Below, in pieces: positions 1 through 6,578 of a DNA stretch of 7,651 bases. Origin of the DNA: an uncultured Eubacteriales bacterium (GTDB lineage Bacteria; Bacillota; Clostridia; Lachnospirales; Anaerotignaceae); assembly GCA_902406135.1 (NCBI GenBank), contig CABPCX010000079.1, forward strand, positions 1-7,651, read 5' to 3'. The notes under the pieces are model-generated. The model searched no databases. It was given only the letters and a program-made list of their open reading frames with translations, and was not told where the DNA came from. How positions within the stretch are numbered: position 1 is the stretch's first letter; every line of letters starts with the position of its first letter. A program made the translations under genes and the position numbers.

Positions 1-231
1 CTGTCTATGCCTCCAAAGGAGCTGGAACTTTTGTATTTCCTTGCGGAGAATAAAAATCAGGTTTTTACAAGGGAGCAGCTGCTGGATAAAATCTGGGGAT
101 ATGAATATGTTGGAGACTCCAGGACTGTGGATGTTCATATAAAAAGAATAAGAGAAAAGCTTAATAAAGATGATGAGAGCTGGAGCATAAAGACAGTCCA
201 TGGTGTAGGTTATAAATTTGAAACGAGATGA
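1..231 (+). CDS. OmpR/PhoB-family response regulator, C-terminal DNA-binding domain (5' partial)
   Basis: The frame is open from base 1 to the TGA at 229-231, so only the last 76 residues of the gene are in the window. They form almost a whole winged-helix transcriptional regulatory domain: the PPKELELLYFLAEN opening, the REQLLDKIWG helix, the recognition-helix segment SRTVDVHIKRIREKL, and the VHGVGYKFE wing at the end. These are hallmarks of the PhoB/OmpR output domain. The receiver domain with its phospho-accepting Asp must lie upstream of base 1. The ATG at 7 is an internal Met and not a start. The sensor kinase begins 5 nt after the stop, so this is the regulator half of a two-component pair; which genes it controls cannot be told from here. 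Confidence 0.93.
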   Translation: MSMPPKELELLYFLAENKNQVFTREQLLDKIWGYEYVGDSRTVDVHIKRIREKLNKDDESWSIKTVHGVGYKFETR

Positions 232-236
232 TGTAA

Positions 237-1667
237 ATGGCGAAAAAAAGCTCACTGTTTTTTAAACAGACAGCGGTTTATATACTTATATTCATAACGG
301 CTTTCAGTATAATGACAGCATCCGTATATTATTTCTGCACGGACTATTATTTTGACCAGAAGCAGACTCAGCTTAAGGACAGCGCCAAATCCATTGCAAG
401 GCAGTACGCAAAATCTTTTTCAAGCGGAATAATAGATATAAATGGAATAATGGACAAAATGGAGGTAATAGAGGATTATACCGGAACAAGTATATTTTTT
501 ATAAATAGTTTCGGTCAGGTGTCTGCTGTTTCATCATCTATAAATCCTGAATGGGTAGGGCAGTCCATAACAAATGAGACCATACGAAGTGTGCTTGACG
601 GAAATATAGTTACTGTAAGAGGCAAAATAGGCGGTATGTTTTCTGAAAATATGATGACGGTAGGCTATCCTATTTCATTTAATGGGGTAACGTACGCAGG
701 AATATTTTTATGTTCGCCTGTTCCTGAAATACAGGAAACCATACTTGCCACGTTTGAGATACTGTTTTTGTCGGGAGCGCTGGGGCTTCTGCTGGCAGTG
801 GTTATGATATACTTTTTCTCAAAGAAAATGACAAGGCCATTGCTTGAGATGAATAAAGCGGCCCAGATAATTGCTGACGGAAACTTTGACCGAAGGCTTG
901 ATATCACGTCCAATGACGAGATAGGAGAGCTGGGAGACAGTTTTAACTATATGGCTGAAAGTCTGGAGAAAAAGGAGCAGGAAAGACGTCTTTTTGTTGC
1001 CAGTGTTGCCCATGACCTGCGCTCGCCGCTTACGAGCATACAGGGCTTTATACAGGCTATGAAAGACGGCATAGTGCCCGATGATAAATACGAATATTAT
1101 CTTGACATAATATTTGATGAGACAAAAAGGCTGGCACTTCTTACTAACAATATAGTTGATATGGGAAAAACTCAGGAAAGCGTACTTGAGCTGGATATTT
1201 CCGACTTTGACCTTAATGAGCTCATAAGAGACGTGCTGGATATATTTGAACATAGATTTAAGGAAAGAAATCTGATATGCAAGGTCGTATTTGACGAAAA
1301 AGAAACTCATGTTTCTGCCGACAGGAAAGAGATACACAGGGTACTGCATAATCTTATAGATAATGCGGTTAAGTTTACTCCCGAGGGAGGAACCATAGAA
1401 ATCGAAACGACCATACCAAAGAATGAAAATAAGGTGCACGTATCCGTAAGCGACAGTGGATGCGGTATACCTGAGAATCAGAGAAGAAAAGTTTTTGAAG
1501 CTTTTTATAAAACAGATGCATCAAGGGGCTGTGACAAAACAGGAAGCGGCCTTGGCCTTTGTGCCGCTAAAGAGATAATAAACGCCCACGGCGAAATAAT
1601 CGGCTGCAAAGAATCAAAAATGGGCGGAGCCAGATTTGAATTTACGCTTAAGCTGTCAGAAGAATGA
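237..1667 (+). CDS. Membrane-bound sensor histidine kinase (HAMP-HisKA-HATPase)
   Basis: This is a complete 476-residue sensor kinase. Order of parts: a membrane segment at about residues 12-33; an extracytoplasmic sensor region at about 34-170, plausibly a single Cache/PAS-like fold; a second membrane segment at about 171-194; a HAMP linker at about 195-247; the HisKA helix with phospho-acceptor His259 in VASVAHDLRSPLTSI; and a HATPase domain with N-box DNAVKFTP (Asn376), G1 box DSGCGI (406-411), F box FEAFYKTD and G2 box GSGLGL (436-441). All catalytic motifs look intact. It starts 5 nt after the response-regulator stop with only a weak GA-rich stretch upstream, so translation is probably coupled. 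It should phosphorylate the regulator encoded just before it. The signal sensed is unknown. Confidence 0.93.
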   Translation: MAKKSSLFFKQTAVYILIFITAFSIMTASVYYFCTDYYFDQKQTQLKDSAKSIARQYAKSFSSGIIDINGIMDKMEVIEDYTGTSIFFINSFGQVSAVSSSINPEWVGQSITNETIRSVLDGNIVTVRGKIGGMFSENMMTVGYPISFNGVTYAGIFLCSPVPEIQETILATFEILFLSGALGLLLAVVMIYFFSKKMTRPLLEMNKAAQIIADGNFDRRLDITSNDEIGELGDSFNYMAESLEKKEQERRLFVASVAHDLRSPLTSIQGFIQAMKDGIVPDDKYEYYLDIIFDETKRLALLTNNIVDMGKTQESVLELDISDFDLNELIRDVLDIFEHRFKERNLICKVVFDEKETHVSADRKEIHRVLHNLIDNAVKFTPEGGTIEIETTIPKNENKVHVSVSDSGCGIPENQRRKVFEAFYKTDASRGCDKTGSGLGLCAAKEIINAHGEIIGCKESKMGGARFEFTLKLSEE

Positions 1668-1673
1668 GGAGGA
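1667..1673 (+). promoter_or_regulatory. Ribosome binding site fixing the start of the exonuclease gene
   Basis: AGGAGGA lies 4 nt before the ATG at 1678 and shares its first base with the TGA stop of the kinase (1665-1667). This favours the ATG at 1678 over an in-frame ATG at 1636, which lies inside the kinase gene and would add 14 residues that the family does not have. Confidence 0.85.
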
Positions 1674-1677
1674 CAAA

Positions 1678-2619
1678 ATGAAGTATATAAATGAGATAAG
1701 AGAGGGAGAGCAGGTAATCGAGCACTATCTTTGCAAAAGCAGACAGACTTTTAAGTCAAAGAATGACAAAAATTATCTGTCCCTTAAACTTGCGGACAAA
1801 ACAGGAACAGTAGACGCAAAGGTATGGAATCTGGGAAATGACATACAGTCCTTTGCCGAAAACGATATGATAAAAATCGATGCTACAGCTCAGATTTTCA
1901 ACAACGATATCCAGCTTAACGTAAAGAGGATAAGGAAAAGCCGTGAGGGCGAATATGACCCCGCTGACTATATTCCTTCTACGGAAAAAGATATTAAGCA
2001 GATGTGGGGAGAATTTACGGGATATATTGAGACCTTTAAAAACCCCTATATCAAGGAACTGCTTGATAAGATAATACTTAAAAACGGCTTTGTATCAAAG
2101 GAATTTCCCATACATTCCGCAGCAAAGAGTGTTCACCATGGATATTTAGGCGGACTTTTGGAACATTCGCTTTCAGTAACAAAAATCTGTGATTTTATGG
2201 CAGATAAATATAAATTTGTTGACAGAGATGTGCTTGTTGCATCGGCTATGCTCCATGACGTGGGAAAACTGTGGGAGCTTTCGGATTTCCCTTTAAATGA
2301 CTATACCGATGACGGACAGCTCCTTGGACATATTTATATAGGCGCAGAATTGGTTGAAAAGACAGCAGCTACAATAGACGGATTCCCTGACAGGCTTAAA
2401 ACCATAATAAAGCACTGCATACTTTCCCACCATGGCGAGTACGAGTATGGCTCACCTGTGCTTCCCAAGACCATAGAGGCGCATATCCTCCATTGCGCGG
2501 ACGATATGGACGCAAAGAGCAAGGTGTTTGAGGAATTTATAAGTGCTGACTCAACCTCAGGACCCTGGGCAGGATACCAGAAAATGCTCGGAAGAAATAT
2601 CAGAAAGTCAGAATATTGA
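1678..2619 (+). CDS. yhaM: YhaM-like 3'-5' exonuclease (OB fold plus HD domain)
   Basis: The product is 313 residues, essentially the length of Bacillus YhaM. An N-terminal OB-fold nucleic-acid-binding domain covers about residues 10-85 (LSLKLADKTGTVDAKVW is the typical core). It is followed by an HD metal-dependent phosphohydrolase domain with HHGYLGGLLEHS (153-164, metal ligand His163), MLHDVGKL (His193-Asp194), the HCILSHHGEYEYGSP segment (His251/His252) and HCADDMDAK (272-280). The C-terminal GPWAGYQKMLGRN is also typical. YhaM proteins are cytoplasmic exonucleases that trim short or single-stranded RNA 3' ends and can act on DNA. All expected ligands are present. The gene follows the sensor kinase by 10 nt and is the last gene of the plus-strand operon, an uncommon neighbour for a two-component system. 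Confidence 0.92.
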   Translation: MKYINEIREGEQVIEHYLCKSRQTFKSKNDKNYLSLKLADKTGTVDAKVWNLGNDIQSFAENDMIKIDATAQIFNNDIQLNVKRIRKSREGEYDPADYIPSTEKDIKQMWGEFTGYIETFKNPYIKELLDKIILKNGFVSKEFPIHSAAKSVHHGYLGGLLEHSLSVTKICDFMADKYKFVDRDVLVASAMLHDVGKLWELSDFPLNDYTDDGQLLGHIYIGAELVEKTAATIDGFPDRLKTIIKHCILSHHGEYEYGSPVLPKTIEAHILHCADDMDAKSKVFEEFISADSTSGPWAGYQKMLGRNIRKSEY

Positions 2620-2812
2620 TATAAGTGGAAGATGCAGCCTGGATTTATGATGAATATATGCTGTAAGTGGAAACTTAAGTAACCGTAATAGGCTGATTTT
2701 CACTTGAAAGTGGTAAATGTACTTAGATAAACTAAGATATTAATAAGTATATGGCAACCTGCTGATAATGTGCAAAAGCGGTTATAAATTTGTGGATAAT
2801 ACAAAAATAAAT
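2620..2812 (+). other. A+T-rich spacer with several small inverted repeats (possible 3' UTR or small RNA)
   Basis: This 193-nt stretch has no convincing gene. Readable inverted repeats are: CAGCCT 2635-2640 with AGGCTG 2690-2695; TAAGT 2664-2668 with ACTTA 2673-2677, closed by a GGAA (GNRA) tetraloop; CACT 2701-2704 with AGTG 2709-2712; CTTAG 2722-2726 with CTAAG 2732-2736; and TAACCG 2680-2685 with CGGTTA 2779-2784, which would cross the first stem as a pseudoknot. The stretch leads directly into a strong intrinsic terminator. It could be the operon's 3' UTR or a separate small RNA. Pairings of 5-6 bp are expected by chance in this length, and I match it to no known RNA family. Confidence 0.25.
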
Positions 2813-2846
2813 GGGAGAAAAGTGAATACTTTTCTCCCGTTTTTTT
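2801..2846. terminator. Intrinsic terminator, probably bidirectional, between convergent operons
   Basis: GGGAGAAAAG (2813-2822) pairs perfectly with CTTTTCTCCC (2829-2838) around a 6-nt loop. On the plus strand the stem is followed by G and seven T (2840-2846), a textbook terminator for the operon ending with the exonuclease. Read on the minus strand, the same stem is followed by ATTTATTTTTGT (complement of 2801-2812), so it can also stop transcription arriving from the CotH gene, whose stop codon lies about 120 nt away. Confidence 0.9.
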
Positions 2847-2956
2847 ATTTAGTGATCATTTAAGAGGAATTATAAAAAAGTAAATTTTTTAAATTCTATT
2901 GTGTAGTGAAAGTGTTAACATAATTTTTTTAGGTTAGTGAATTTTATAATTTAAGA
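2847..2956. other. A+T-rich gene-free stretch downstream of the CotH gene
   Basis: About 110 bases between the shared terminator and the CotH stop codon form the minus-strand 3' untranslated region. There are A and T tracts but no open frame, no second convincing terminator and no recognisable RNA. Confidence 0.5.
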
Positions 2957-5161
2957 TTATCTCTTATATAAAGCGGCTATTATAATTCCAACAGCTAAGG
3001 CAATGAGTGATGCCGCAATGATTATCACTGTAGAGCTGCTGCTTTGAGTGTCTGTTGGAAAGCTTCCTGCACGAGCACTGTCCGCCGAGGGTGATGTTTC
3101 AGACGGCTGCATCTGTGTACTGCGCCCGTTTGTGGCTGAATTTTCTGTAGTGCCTGATGCACTTGATGTGGTGTCTGACTGTTCTGCAGCTGTTACAGCT
3201 GAATCGTCAGCAGTTTCTTCTGATGTGGTGTTTTGAGAGTCTGATGCTGAAGATGAGTTCGGCTGACTTTCAAATGACATATCAGGAGCAGCAAACGACG
3301 TATTAAATGCTCGTGAAGAAACTGTATTTTCTGTGCTTTCTATATTTTCTGTATTTTCTGCGGTTTCAGACTGTATCTGCAAATCTGCATCGGAACTGTC
3401 AGAAGATGTTACTGTATTGGTTTCGCTTCTAAAATCACCTCCTTTACTGCCTTTATTACCCATATTGCCCATATTCATATTTCCCATATCAGAAATAGAA
3501 ATGAATGAAGCATCTACAAGATTTGAAGAATCCTCCTGCTGTCCTTCTGAAGTAGAAGGTATTGTACCGTTAAGCTGTCCGTTTATACTTTCAGCTCGTA
3601 AAGTACAGAACTGTCTAAGAGTTTCAAATCCTGTTTCAAATTCTTCATAAGTACAGAACTTAGTGGGGTCTTTTTCAACATAGGGTGCTATCAGCGAATA
3701 TACATCATCCATCATCTGGTCAAAATATCCGCTGTCGAAAAAGTCCGATATAAATTCTGCAAAATATGCATGGTAAAGCTGGGTGTGGGTCTCATCTGCA
3801 AATATCCAAGCAAGCATTGGTCTTTCTTCCACCGATAAACCTGAAACAGGAGTATCAATAGGATAGTTAACCATGGATGTAGCATCTGAGCCCCCCTGGA
3901 AACCTCCAAAAGCAAGGTTATAATCCCAGGGTATCATTGAAAGCTGTCCGTCTTCTTCATACAGATAATAATTGTGTATCATTGAGCCGGTATAGCTGTC
4001 AAAGTTGCAGACAAAATTATGAACTACAAAGTATCTTATGACCTCATCAATATTAACGACTTCCTCAATGTTCTCGCCTTCATTCAGCTGTTTTAAGGAT
4101 TCTATAAGGCGGTCCTTATCGGCGTCTGTGATGTCGGTCTCGGCGTTATCAAATATATTGCTGTAACTATCGTAATCGTCATCGGTATATACAAGCAGGG
4201 TGTCATCACTGCTCATTCCTCCGCCACGGCCTCCCTGTTCACGTTTGAAGTCCTGCATATTGGCTGCAGCCGTATCTTCTGTCCCAAGAAAATCAGCAGT
4301 TCCGGAAGAAACGGAAGATTCTGAATTATCATCCGATTCAGATGGAGCCGTGGATTCAAAGGGACCGGCTGATTCAGAAGGAGCAGCCGATTCGGAGGAA
4401 TCTGTGTTATCAGAAGGAATATTTGTATCGGAAGCATTTGGCGGTGTTAAAGATGCCGTATCTTCATTTTCTGTAGGAGGTGAGGGCATATTCTGCATAT
4501 TTTCCGGCTGTTCACCAGGTGCACGGCCGCCGCCACCCATATTTCCGGTGCTGTCAGGCTTATAAAGTTCGCCGTAATCATTCCCGTAGTTTCTTTCCAG
4601 GAATGAGTCTGAAACATCCTCTACAGCAACATACAGTCCCCAGTCCTCACCGTTTACTGTGATGTATGCAAAGCTGCTTAATGGAGCGTCAACACCGAAA
4701 AAGTTCATCATCTGATAGGTCAGATAATCTTTCATATATGTATCATCCTGAATGATGTTGTTTAGGCAGAGACGGTCAAGCCCCTGATAATTGATACTGT
4801 CATCATAGTGGTCAAATTCTATTTTAAAGCTGTATCGGTCATTGCCATAGTTTTGAACCTGTGAAAGAGATGTATTGCCCTTAGCTCTTATTGCTACATT
4901 TGACAAAGTTTCACCGTCTATTGTAACGGAACAGATGGTATATTCTTCATCTGTACAGGTTTCAAGAAAGCTCTCCCAGTCATCCATTTCGATGTCTATT
5001 GTATGTACGACTGATGTATCAAAAAGGGATTCTTCATACTCCTTTGCCTGAGCCGCAGGCTGAATGCCGAATTTTTCGGCATTCATAAACAGTATTGACA
5101 GTATGATTATCACAAGGGTGGCAACAGCACAAATCCTTTCAATATACTTGTGTGTTGACAT
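2957..5161 (-). CDS. CotH-family kinase-like protein, membrane-anchored at both ends
   Basis: The product is 734 residues. The start is fixed by AAAGGAGG 6 nt before the ATG. Parts: a short basic N-terminus, a hydrophobic segment at about 10-26 (signal anchor; an AQA at 37-39 could be a cleavage site but lies far from it), then a CotH kinase domain at about 50-530. That domain carries RAKGNTSL (92-99), GLYVAVEDV (175-183), NFD (Asp388) and PWDYNLAFG (Asp413). The two Asp lie 25 residues apart and match the catalytic metal-binding pair of Bacillus CotH, an atypical protein kinase that phosphorylates spore-coat proteins. A Gly/Met- and Ser/Glu-rich insert (about 204-320) splits the domain. A Ser/Thr-rich tail (535-708) leads to a second membrane segment (711-731) ending in YKR. 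Positive charges at both termini place the domain outside the cytoplasm. It is the third gene of the VTC operon. Substrate unknown. Confidence 0.88.
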   Translation of the reverse strand: MSTHKYIERICAVATLVIIILSILFMNAEKFGIQPAAQAKEYEESLFDTSVVHTIDIEMDDWESFLETCTDEEYTICSVTIDGETLSNVAIRAKGNTSLSQVQNYGNDRYSFKIEFDHYDDSINYQGLDRLCLNNIIQDDTYMKDYLTYQMMNFFGVDAPLSSFAYITVNGEDWGLYVAVEDVSDSFLERNYGNDYGELYKPDSTGNMGGGGRAPGEQPENMQNMPSPPTENEDTASLTPPNASDTNIPSDNTDSSESAAPSESAGPFESTAPSESDDNSESSVSSGTADFLGTEDTAAANMQDFKREQGGRGGGMSSDDTLLVYTDDDYDSYSNIFDNAETDITDADKDRLIESLKQLNEGENIEEVVNIDEVIRYFVVHNFVCNFDSYTGSMIHNYYLYEEDGQLSMIPWDYNLAFGGFQGGSDATSMVNYPIDTPVSGLSVEERPMLAWIFADETHTQLYHAYFAEFISDFFDSGYFDQMMDDVYSLIAPYVEKDPTKFCTYEEFETGFETLRQFCTLRAESINGQLNGTIPSTSEGQQEDSSNLVDASFISISDMGNMNMGNMGNKGSKGGDFRSETNTVTSSDSSDADLQIQSETAENTENIESTENTVSSRAFNTSFAAPDMSFESQPNSSSASDSQNTTSEETADDSAVTAAEQSDTTSSASGTTENSATNGRSTQMQPSETSPSADSARAGSFPTDTQSSSSTVIIIAASLIALAVGIIIAALYKR
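3038..3559 (-). repeat. Ser/Thr/Glu-rich low-complexity tail of the CotH protein
   Basis: Residues 535-708 are dominated by Ser, Thr, Glu, Asp, Asn and Ala, with short tandem-like motifs: MGNMNMGNMGNKGSKGG at about 559-575 and ENTENIESTENT at 602-613, where the DNA repeats TTTTCTGT-like units (about 3323-3358, plus-strand reading). It resembles a flexible stalk spanning the cell wall up to the C-terminal membrane anchor. Confidence 0.7.
4202..4552 (-). repeat. Low-complexity insert inside the CotH kinase domain
   Basis: Residues about 204-320 interrupt the kinase-like domain between GLYVAVEDV and the Asp388/Asp413 catalytic region. The insert opens with a Gly-rich stretch (GNMGGGGRAPGE), runs through Pro/Thr/Asn-rich sequence and PSES-type repeats (Ser-Glu-Ser motifs at about 255-285), and closes with a second Gly-rich stretch (GGRGGGM). 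It is probably a disordered surface loop. Confidence 0.7.
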
Positions 5162-5167
5162 ATACTA

Positions 5168-5175
5168 CCTCCTTT
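5168..5175 (-). promoter_or_regulatory. Ribosome binding site of the CotH gene
   Basis: Read on the minus strand, AAAGGAGG lies 6 nt before the ATG at 5161 and overlaps the TAA stop of the DUF4956 gene (5174-5176). This is consistent with coupled translation of the two genes. Confidence 0.85.
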
Positions 5176-5845
5176 AACCCATATACTCGCCGTTATAGCT
5201 GACTAAAACAGCACTGCTTACGCCTGACATATCGGCCAGAGTATTTATAAAGTCAGTATTATCGTCCTTAAGTCTTATTTCTATATTAAGCTCAATAAGG
5301 TCTTTTTGAGCCGTTTTGCTCTTAACCACTGAGCGCTGTACCTGTGACTTTAAAAATTTGCTTGCTGAAAGTTCGCTTTCGTGGTCCTCACAGCGTATTA
5401 CTACCATATATGGATTGTAGTGAGCCTTTCTGTTTGCGAATACGAGAAGCATAAGTCCGATAACGACACTGCCGAATACGGCGAGGGGAATAAGTCCTGC
5501 CGCAAGGACTATGCCGGCTGCGATAGACCAAAACAGAAACGCTATGTCCAGCGGTTCTTTGATAGCGGTACGGAAACGTACAATAGAAAGGGCGCCGACC
5601 ATACCTAAGGAAAGAACTATATTTGAAGTAACCGCAAGGATAACGAGAGTTGTTATCATAACAAGGGCTATTAATGTAACTCCAAAGTTTGAGGAATACA
5701 TTACTCCTGCAAATGTTTTCTTATGGATAAGAAAAATAAATAACCCTATGCCAAAGGCCAAAACCAATGCAAGCACCATATCAAATATTGATACGCTTGA
5801 TATGTTTTCTAAAAAGCTTGATTTAAAAATGTCTTGAAATGTCAT
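5174..5845 (-). CDS. DUF4956 family membrane protein
   Basis: The product is 223 residues and matches the DUF4956 family by its conserved core GALSIVRFRTAIKEPLDIAFLFWSIAAG (about 84-111). Hydrophobic segments at about 20-40, 55-88, 100-118 and 119-137 suggest four or so membrane passes. A soluble C-terminal domain of about 85 residues (139-223) follows, with alternating beta/alpha pattern and an end (MSGVSSAVLVSYNGEY) reminiscent of ferredoxin-like or ACT-like folds. The start is supported by AAGGAG 6 nt before the ATG. The gene sits between the VTC and CotH genes with gaps of 27 and 12 nt, and these three families are commonly found together. The biochemical role is not established. By position, it may partner the VTC enzyme, as the membrane subunits do in the yeast VTC complex, but that is inference. 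Confidence 0.88.
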   Translation of the reverse strand: MTFQDIFKSSFLENISSVSIFDMVLALVLAFGIGLFIFLIHKKTFAGVMYSSNFGVTLIALVMITTLVILAVTSNIVLSLGMVGALSIVRFRTAIKEPLDIAFLFWSIAAGIVLAAGLIPLAVFGSVVIGLMLLVFANRKAHYNPYMVVIRCEDHESELSASKFLKSQVQRSVVKSKTAQKDLIELNIEIRLKDDNTDFINTLADMSGVSSAVLVSYNGEYMG

Positions 5846-5850
5846 AAAAT

Positions 5851-5857
5851 TCTCCTT
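5851..5857 (-). promoter_or_regulatory. Ribosome binding site of the DUF4956 gene
   Basis: Minus-strand AAGGAGA lies 5-6 nt before the ATG at 5845, within the 27-nt gap after the VTC gene. Confidence 0.8.
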
Positions 5858-5872
5858 GTTTTAAATTTGTTT

Positions 5873-6547
5873 TCAGCCATATATTCTGCAGGCCGCATAT
5901 TTTGAAAATGCACTTGTATGTCTGCCGGGTATCTGTACCAGGTCGGTGACAAATGAAGGAAGGAATTCATCCCATTTTACTTCGAGTATTACTGAAGTAT
6001 CTCCGGCAGGAACCGTAATGCTGTCAGGGGTAAGAAAGTCTTTGCTGGCAATGCCTGTTCGTATATCATAGTCCATTGTTACCCGGGTATTGCCTGCATC
6101 ACATACAAACGGTTCCCTTTTATAGTCCGCTATGGTCCTTGGCATAAGACCCTGAGTTTTCATTTTTATGCCCAGCTCCATAAGTAAAGATGGACTGTTT
6201 CCGGACGTAAGGGCTTCTACATTGCCTGAAAGTATATGCTGTGTCTGTTCATAGCTGATAATCTGCTGCTGTTTGCTGCAAAGCCCGTTTATTTTGCTCT
6301 TTTTTTCAAGAGAAATATGTGAAAGGTCATCATTATAGTATCTAAGACGGAATTTTTCTCTATGATTTACTCCGTTGATTTTTTCTAAAAGTGCCTTATC
6401 CTGAAGATTATCGAAATATAGGCTCCTTACCAAGTAATGTCCGTCTTTTGCGTTGGGGTCAGGCTTCATAACTGCTCTAAGACGGCTTCTCAATATTAGA
6501 AGGTCAGAGTAGCCTATTTCATGTTTCCATTCATGTCGGAATTTCAT
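5873..6547 (-). CDS. VTC-domain polyphosphate polymerase-like protein
   Basis: The product is 224 residues, a stand-alone VTC domain of usual bacterial size with no membrane segment. Family motifs run in order: RHEWKHEI at 4-11 (Arg4, Lys8), YFDN (45-48), REKFRLRYYN (63-72), LEKKSKING (80-88), TIADYKREPF (138-147), NTRVTMDYDIR (153-163), ILEVKWDEFLP (187-197) and the late SKY (215-217). The alternating Arg/Lys/Glu strands are those lining the catalytic tunnel of yeast Vtc4, which makes polyphosphate from ATP, so the active site looks intact. I chose the ATG at 6547 and not the in-frame one at 6580: AAAGGAG sits 8 nt before it, and the family begins with RHE(Y/W)K. It is the first gene of the operon and is probably cytoplasmic. 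Polyphosphate synthesis is inferred from family membership. Confidence 0.88.
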   Translation of the reverse strand: MKFRHEWKHEIGYSDLLILRSRLRAVMKPDPNAKDGHYLVRSLYFDNLQDKALLEKINGVNHREKFRLRYYNDDLSHISLEKKSKINGLCSKQQQIISYEQTQHILSGNVEALTSGNSPSLLMELGIKMKTQGLMPRTIADYKREPFVCDAGNTRVTMDYDIRTGIASKDFLTPDSITVPAGDTSVILEVKWDEFLPSFVTDLVQIPGRHTSAFSKYAACRIYG

Positions 6548-6555
6548 ATAAATCA

Positions 6556-6562
6556 CTCCTTT
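6556..6562 (-). promoter_or_regulatory. Ribosome binding site deciding the VTC start
   Basis: Minus-strand AAAGGAG lies 8 nt before the ATG at 6547. It argues against the upstream in-frame ATG at 6580, which has no such site and overlaps the -10-like element. Confidence 0.8.
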
Positions 6563-6578
6563 CAGTATTTTCAAATAC

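Noticed and set aside
819..1439. 206-codon open frame on the minus strand inside the first sensor kinase
   Set aside because: It lies wholly opposite a kinase whose motifs are all intact, has no ribosome binding site that I can see, and its translation resembles no protein family.
2647..2682. An 11-codon open frame (MMNICCKWKLK) after the exonuclease gene
   Set aside because: It has no ribosome binding site and is too short to tell from chance.
2620..2812. A known riboswitch or 6S / SRP RNA in the spacer
   Set aside because: None of the conserved cores I know for c-di-GMP, T-box, cobalamin, purine, lysine or SRP RNAs are present, the 5' and 3' ends do not pair as in 6S RNA, and no plus-strand gene follows the terminator.
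3333..4565. Plus-strand open frames of 105 and 121 codons opposite the CotH gene
   Set aside because: They lie over the low-complexity Ser/Glu-rich parts, where biased codon use keeps the opposite frames open. Their Ser/Leu- or Pro-rich translations are by-products.
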